Assembly (NCBI GenBank): GCA_965198795.1
Contig: OZ240674.1
Location: forward strand, 930,001-994,000
Direction: 5' to 3'
DNA length: 64,000 nucleotides
Source of the DNA: G965198795 sp965198795
GTDB lineage: Bacteria; Pseudomonadota; Alphaproteobacteria; Rhodospirillales; Casp-alpha2
Shown piece after piece: positions 60,824-64,000 of this stretch (the stretch's first letter is position 1; each line of letters starts with the position of its first letter). The translations under genes were made by a program, and so were the position numbers. The notes under the pieces were generated by a model that worked only from the letters and a program-made list of their open reading frames with translations, ran no database searches and was not told the origin of the DNA.

Positions 60824-61197
60824 CGGGAAACATCAAACAAGGACACAATATGGAAGTGTCTGAAACACCCTCCGGAAGCCATCGGCGACCCGGGCGATTT
60901 GGACAATTTGTTCGTGCCCAACAAGGAGGGATATCCGCCGCTCCTGTCCGGCGTCAGCCTGAATATCCACAGCCAGATCGGCCACAGCCAGATCGGCAGG
61001 ATGGCCTCGACCAGGTTTTCGTTCAGGGTCTCACGCGCCACAAGCCTCAGAGCGCTTTTTCGGCGCGTCGCGAGTCGATCTCGCGCTGCGGCAACGGCTC
61101 GCCTGTCCACCATACCATGGGGTAGGGTTTCATCATTGGATATGACAGTGTGACGTGATTTGATACGACGGTGTGACGTGACGCCAGGAGACCCGCC
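60824..61197. other. 374-bp stretch without a confident gene; probable island edge
   Basis: An ATG at 60850 follows a good Shine-Dalgarno (AAGGA) and reads 'MEVSETPSGSHRRPG', then becomes GC-rich and non-gene-like to a stop at 61125. It looks like a gene start cut off at about 60870. Open frames on both strands beyond it have plausible GC-rich codons but resemble no family I know. A 15-bp tandem duplication, CACAGCCAGATCGGC, lies at 60968-60997. Confidence 0.55.
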
Positions 61198-62703
61198 ATG
61201 ACCTCAACCAGCCCCCCGGCTTCTTCCGGCCAGGCTTCTTCTGGAACATGCGACCTGCTGATCACGGGCGCCACGATCATCGACGGCTCGGGCGGTCCCG
61301 AGACCTCGGGCGACGTGGCGCTCAAGGGCGGGCGGATCGCGGCCGCCGGGGACTTGCGGGACTGGCGCGCGGCCGAGACGGTGGACGCGTCGGGGTTGAC
61401 GCTGGCGCCGGGCTTCATCGACGTTCACACCCATGACGACCGGCTGGCGATCACGGAACCCGGGATGGCTTGCAAAATCAGCCAAGGGGTCACCACGGTG
61501 GTCGCGGGTAATTGCGGGGTGAGCCTCGCCCCCTTCACGCCCGCCGGGCCCGGCGCGGCGCCGCCCGGACCCATGGCGTTGTTGGGCGAGCCCGGCGATT
61601 ACAAGTACCCCCGTATGGCGGATTACGCGGAAGCGCTGGAGGCCGCGCCCCCCGCCCTGAACGTCGCCATGCTGACGGGCCACACAACGCTTCGCGCCGC
61701 CGTCATGGGCCAGACCATGGACGATCTCGCCCGCCCCGCGACGGGCGGGGAAATTGATCGCATGGCGGATCTGTTGACGGACAGTCTGACTGGCGGGGCC
61801 ATCGGCCTGTCCACCGGGCTCGCCTATCCGACGGCCATCCACGCGCCGAGGGACGAGGTGATCGAACTCGCCCGGCGGCTTAAGGACGGGGACGCGCTCT
61901 ATTGCACGCATATGCGTAACGAGGGCGAGACGCTTCTGGAAGCCCTCGATGAAACCATTGAGACCGCAGAGGCCGCCGGCGTCGCGACGGTGATCAGCCA
62001 TCACAAATGCGTCGGCCGTCCCAACTGGGGAAAATCCGACAAGAGCCTCGCCAAGATCAAGGCGGCGCAAGCGCGCATGCGGCTGGACTTCGACGTTTAT
62101 CCCTATACGGCGGGTTCCACCATCTTGATGGAGAGTTTTCTGTCCACGTCCGAGCGCACGACCATCACCTGGTCCGCGCCGCATCCTGAAATGACGGGCC
62201 GGGATTTCGACGGCGTGGTTGCGGAATGGGGATGTTCGGTCAAGACCGCGGTCGAGCGGTTGAGCCCGGCGGGCGCCATTTATTTCCGCATGGATGAAAA
62301 GGAAGTCCGCAAGATCATGGCCCATCCGGGCGCCATGATCGGCAGCGACGGCCTGCCCGTCGACGGCGGCAAGCCGCATCCCCGCCTTTGGGGGACCTTT
62401 CCCCGCGTGCTGGGCCGCTATTGCCGCGAGACGAATCTGTACCCGCTAACCGAGGGCGTCCACCGGATGACCGGCAAACCGGCGGCCGTGTTCGGTCTGA
62501 AGGACCGGGGCGTGATCCGCGAGGGGGCGCACGCGGACCTCGTTTTGTTCGACGCGGAAACAGTGATCGACATGGCGGATTTCGATGAACCGGAACGCCC
62601 CGCCCGTGGCGTCGAGCGCGTCATGGTCGCCGGGGAAACGGTCTGGCGGGACATGCGCTGGACCGGCGCGCGGCCCGGCGGGATGATCGGGCGGGAGGTT
62701 TGA
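61198..62703 (+). CDS. N-acyl-D-amino-acid deacylase (D-aminoacylase-type amidohydrolase)
   Basis: 501 residues of the amidohydrolase superfamily. HTHDD at about 77-81 binds metal ('APGFIDVHTHDDRLAI'). The metal-binding cysteine lies in 'VVAGNCGVSLAPF', 'YCTHMRNEGETLLEAL' and 'ISHHKCVGRPNWGKSD' give the histidines, and 'GSDGLPVDGGKPHPRLWGTF' the catalytic Asp. It releases D-amino acids from N-acyl derivatives. Standing alone on the plus strand, it is followed by a strong terminator. With the D-cysteine desulfhydrase-like gene it suggests D-amino-acid recycling. Confidence 0.92.
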   Translation: MTSTSPPASSGQASSGTCDLLITGATIIDGSGGPETSGDVALKGGRIAAAGDLRDWRAAETVDASGLTLAPGFIDVHTHDDRLAITEPGMACKISQGVTTVVAGNCGVSLAPFTPAGPGAAPPGPMALLGEPGDYKYPRMADYAEALEAAPPALNVAMLTGHTTLRAAVMGQTMDDLARPATGGEIDRMADLLTDSLTGGAIGLSTGLAYPTAIHAPRDEVIELARRLKDGDALYCTHMRNEGETLLEALDETIETAEAAGVATVISHHKCVGRPNWGKSDKSLAKIKAAQARMRLDFDVYPYTAGSTILMESFLSTSERTTITWSAPHPEMTGRDFDGVVAEWGCSVKTAVERLSPAGAIYFRMDEKEVRKIMAHPGAMIGSDGLPVDGGKPHPRLWGTFPRVLGRYCRETNLYPLTEGVHRMTGKPAAVFGLKDRGVIREGAHADLVLFDAETVIDMADFDEPERPARGVERVMVAGETVWRDMRWTGARPGGMIGREV

Positions 62704-62731
62704 CCAACTCGATCCGCTCCAACTAATCGGC

Positions 62732-62762
62732 CCCCGCCGGCGCGCCCGACCGGCGGGGTTTT
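62732..62762 (+). terminator. Rho-independent terminator of the D-aminoacylase gene
   Basis: Perfect 9-bp GC-rich stem CCCCGCCGG/CCGGCGGGG with a 9-nt loop, followed at once by TTTTAT. It lies 28 bp after the D-aminoacylase stop and 9 bp before the end of the convergent gene. Confidence 0.9.
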
Positions 62763-62771
62763 ATCGCCGCG

Positions 62772-64000
62772 CTACTCGACGTCTTCGACAACACTGGACC
62801 GGTCCACTATTTTCGGCAGATTCTCCGCAAGCGCCAGGACGGTGGACGCGGCGCCGCACGCGGCCATGCGGCGGAAGGCGTCTTCATACTCGGCGGCCCC
62901 TTCGCCGTCGCCGCCGTTCCCGTCTTGAAGGGAACGAAGCGCGTGCTCGTAACCCAGCATGAGGATTCGCATGCCGAGAATGTACTTCTCGGTCACCACC
63001 TCGCGGGCGACGTCGCCACCCTGCTGGCGACGGTATTGCAAGTGATAGGCGTTGTCGTAATTGATCTTATAGACCACACCCTCCTCTCCCAGGTCTTCGA
63101 TCACGCCGCCGTCGTGCTCGTTGAAGTCCTCGGGCCAACGCTCCACGGCGTACCCGTCAACGTCCCGGCCATCCTTGGTGAGAAGGACGCACTTCGGAAG
63201 CCCAAGCGTCGGAGTTTTTTTCTTAGGTGGTTTGGAAGGCGACGGCGAGGGGTTGGGATTAGGCGCTTGTTCTTCCGTTATCCGCAGAACCAACTCCTCG
63301 CTTTCCACGGCCTCGGCCATTGCGTCATCCTTGAGGCCGATCTTGAAGGTGAATGCGTCCCCAACCGCCAACGCCTCTTCCAACGGCTCGAAGTGGATGG
63401 TCAGCCTTCCGTCATGCAGGCTTTCCCGAATCCCGAATTTCTTCCGCACGCCGTCGTCGATGATGATCCGGCCGGGATTGCCGGCGCGGTTCAAGTAACC
63501 GTTTTCCGCGTCCGTGCGCGCCGCCACCGGGCGCGAACGACCGATCGGCACGTCAAGGCCGTTCTTGTTGAAACGCTCTTCCAGGCGGACGAAGGTCGGG
63601 CTGTATTTGCCCTCGTTCCATTCGCCCCCGCCATTCTCGGAATCCGTTTCATCACCGCCCCGGGCGGGCATATAAATCGTCGGATCACGTTGGGATAGGA
63701 GGCCCGCAAGGTTGCGGTCGGAATCGACCAGCTTTTGGAACAACTCGTTGCTCCCGGCCTTGGATGCGCGCTCCAGTTCCTGTTGAGAGATTTTCTTCTG
63801 GAGTTCCTTCAACGCCGGCGATTCCTTGATCACCGTCTTCACCTTGTCCTGGTAGCGCTCGCCGATAAGGGTGTTGCTGATATGCTCCCGGTCGCCTTTC
63901 CATACTTCTTCGGTATGGGCGGAAAACGTCAATTCGCTGGCGTCAACGAAGACAACCACCCGGTCCTTGAGCGCGGGAAACCCGCACTGCGAGAGATAGC
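62772..64000 (-). CDS. C-terminal part of a large protein of unknown function (N-terminus outside window)
   Basis: The frame is open to the window edge, giving 409 codons; a GTG inside it is not the real start because coding sequence continues ('YLSQCGFPALKDR' precedes it). Visible are 'VFVDASELTFSAHTEEVWKG', an acidic low-complexity stretch, a beta-rich segment ('GRLTIHFEPLEEALAVGDAF'), the proline/serine linker 'PNPNPSPSPSKPPKKKTP' and a conserved-looking C-terminal domain ('LPKCVLLTKDGRDVDGYAVE', 'VVYKINYDNAYHLQYRRQQ', 'EKYILGMRILMLGYEHAL'). I vaguely associate this C-terminal pattern with large GHKL-type ATP-binding proteins near defence genes, but cannot support that here. Confidence 0.75.
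   Translation of the reverse strand, partial: YLSQCGFPALKDRVVVFVDASELTFSAHTEEVWKGDREHISNTLIGERYQDKVKTVIKESPALKELQKKISQQELERASKAGSNELFQKLVDSDRNLAGLLSQRDPTIYMPARGGDETDSENGGGEWNEGKYSPTFVRLEERFNKNGLDVPIGRSRPVAARTDAENGYLNRAGNPGRIIIDDGVRKKFGIRESLHDGRLTIHFEPLEEALAVGDAFTFKIGLKDDAMAEAVESEELVLRITEEQAPNPNPSPSPSKPPKKKTPTLGLPKCVLLTKDGRDVDGYAVERWPEDFNEHDGGVIEDLGEEGVVYKINYDNAYHLQYRRQQGGDVAREVVTEKYILGMRILMLGYEHALRSLQDGNGGDGEGAAEYEDAFRRMAACGAASTVLALAENLPKIVDRSSVVEDVE

Larger units (their letters stand above)
53098..60870. other. Putative genomic island carrying a Tct/ThDP/SDR catabolic module
   Basis: Base composition, codon use and intergenic length differ from the flanks. The left edge coincides with the end of the 229-bp aminopeptidase copy, and the right edge with a gene start at 60850 that runs into GC-rich DNA within about 20 bp. 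The content is a complete regulator-transporter-enzyme set. No integrase, transposase or flanking repeat pair is visible, so the mechanism of arrival is unknown. Confidence 0.55.

Noticed and set aside
60664..61113. Hydrophobic minus-strand ORF containing a doubled PIWLW
   Set aside because: It runs into the SDR gene antisense, has no convincing start signal and matches no family; the doubled motif is only the 15-bp tandem repeat translated.
61204..62379. 391-codon minus-strand ORF opposite the D-aminoacylase
   Set aside because: The plus strand carries the catalytic motifs; the opposite frame is open only because of high GC.

Overview
The window is about 64 kb of GC-rich DNA, dense in genes. 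It looks like the chromosome of an alphaproteobacterium of the Rhodospirillales type. This rests on gene order: kdsD-lptC-lptA-lptB-rpoN-hpf-ptsN, htpX beside a DUF1674 (SdhAF4-like) gene, a CobN-type (aerobic) cobalamin operon, an NDUFA9-like gene, and rsmI-yraN-BON lipoprotein-SirB1-gshB. No species can be named from the sequence alone.

Layout. (1) 1-9.9 kb, minus strand: a nucleotide-sugar/exopolysaccharide operon led by a GTG-started winged-helix regulator with two matching palindromes at its promoter, then a specialised NusG (RfaH-like) gene, then an exact 12/12 copy of the RfaH 'ops' recruitment element, then gmd, fcl, a UDP-GlcNAc 2-epimerase, a fused two-subunit ThDP dehydrogenase, a second GDP-mannose dehydratase-like gene and three more dehydrogenases or epimerases. 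Two of those lack the usual catalytic tyrosine. (2) 10-22 kb: a heparinase-like gene and housekeeping genes (rsmB, htpX, DUF1674, a TPR protein, gshB, SirB1-like, BON lipoprotein, yraN, rsmI, an LpoA-like lipoprotein, hemW). (3) 22.3-23.1 kb: a truncated glycosyltransferase-like ORF, a dispersed repeat and a 12-bp tandem repeat. (4) 23.1-33.9 kb: cobalamin genes cobS-cobC-cobP-cobW-cobN-cobO-(SYLF lipoprotein)-cobQ on the minus strand, with cobT divergent. (5) 34-36.7 kb: two paralogous degenerate EAL proteins. (6) 36.8-39.9 kb: UDP-xylose synthase, gmhA and hldE, making ADP-heptose and UDP-sugar precursors. (7) 40-42 kb: a second copy of the dispersed repeat, a heat-shock gene with a sigma-32-like promoter, ptsN and hpf. 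(8) 42-48.4 kb: rpoN, lptB, lptA, lptC, kdsD, ribonuclease D and tRNA-Leu(CAG). (9) 48.6-52.7 kb: NDUFA9-like protein, MarR regulator, leucyl aminopeptidase and a D-cysteine desulfhydrase-like enzyme.

(10) About 53.1-60.9 kb is visibly more AT-rich and looks acquired. It holds an IclR regulator, a divergent pair of transcription units (tctC-tctB-tctA-epimerase one way; a ThDP enzyme plus SDR the other) and, between them, a perfect 18-bp inverted repeat with a 5-bp spacer. This is a self-contained catabolic module for an unknown organic acid. Its left edge abuts a 229-bp near-identical copy of part of the nearby aminopeptidase gene. (11) 61.2-64 kb: a D-aminoacylase-type amidohydrolase, a Rho-independent terminator, and the C-terminal part of a large unassigned protein running off the window.

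The strongest leads are the RfaH/ops circuit with its operator-bearing regulator in region 1, and the Tct/ThDP/SDR/epimerase module with its putative operator in region 10.
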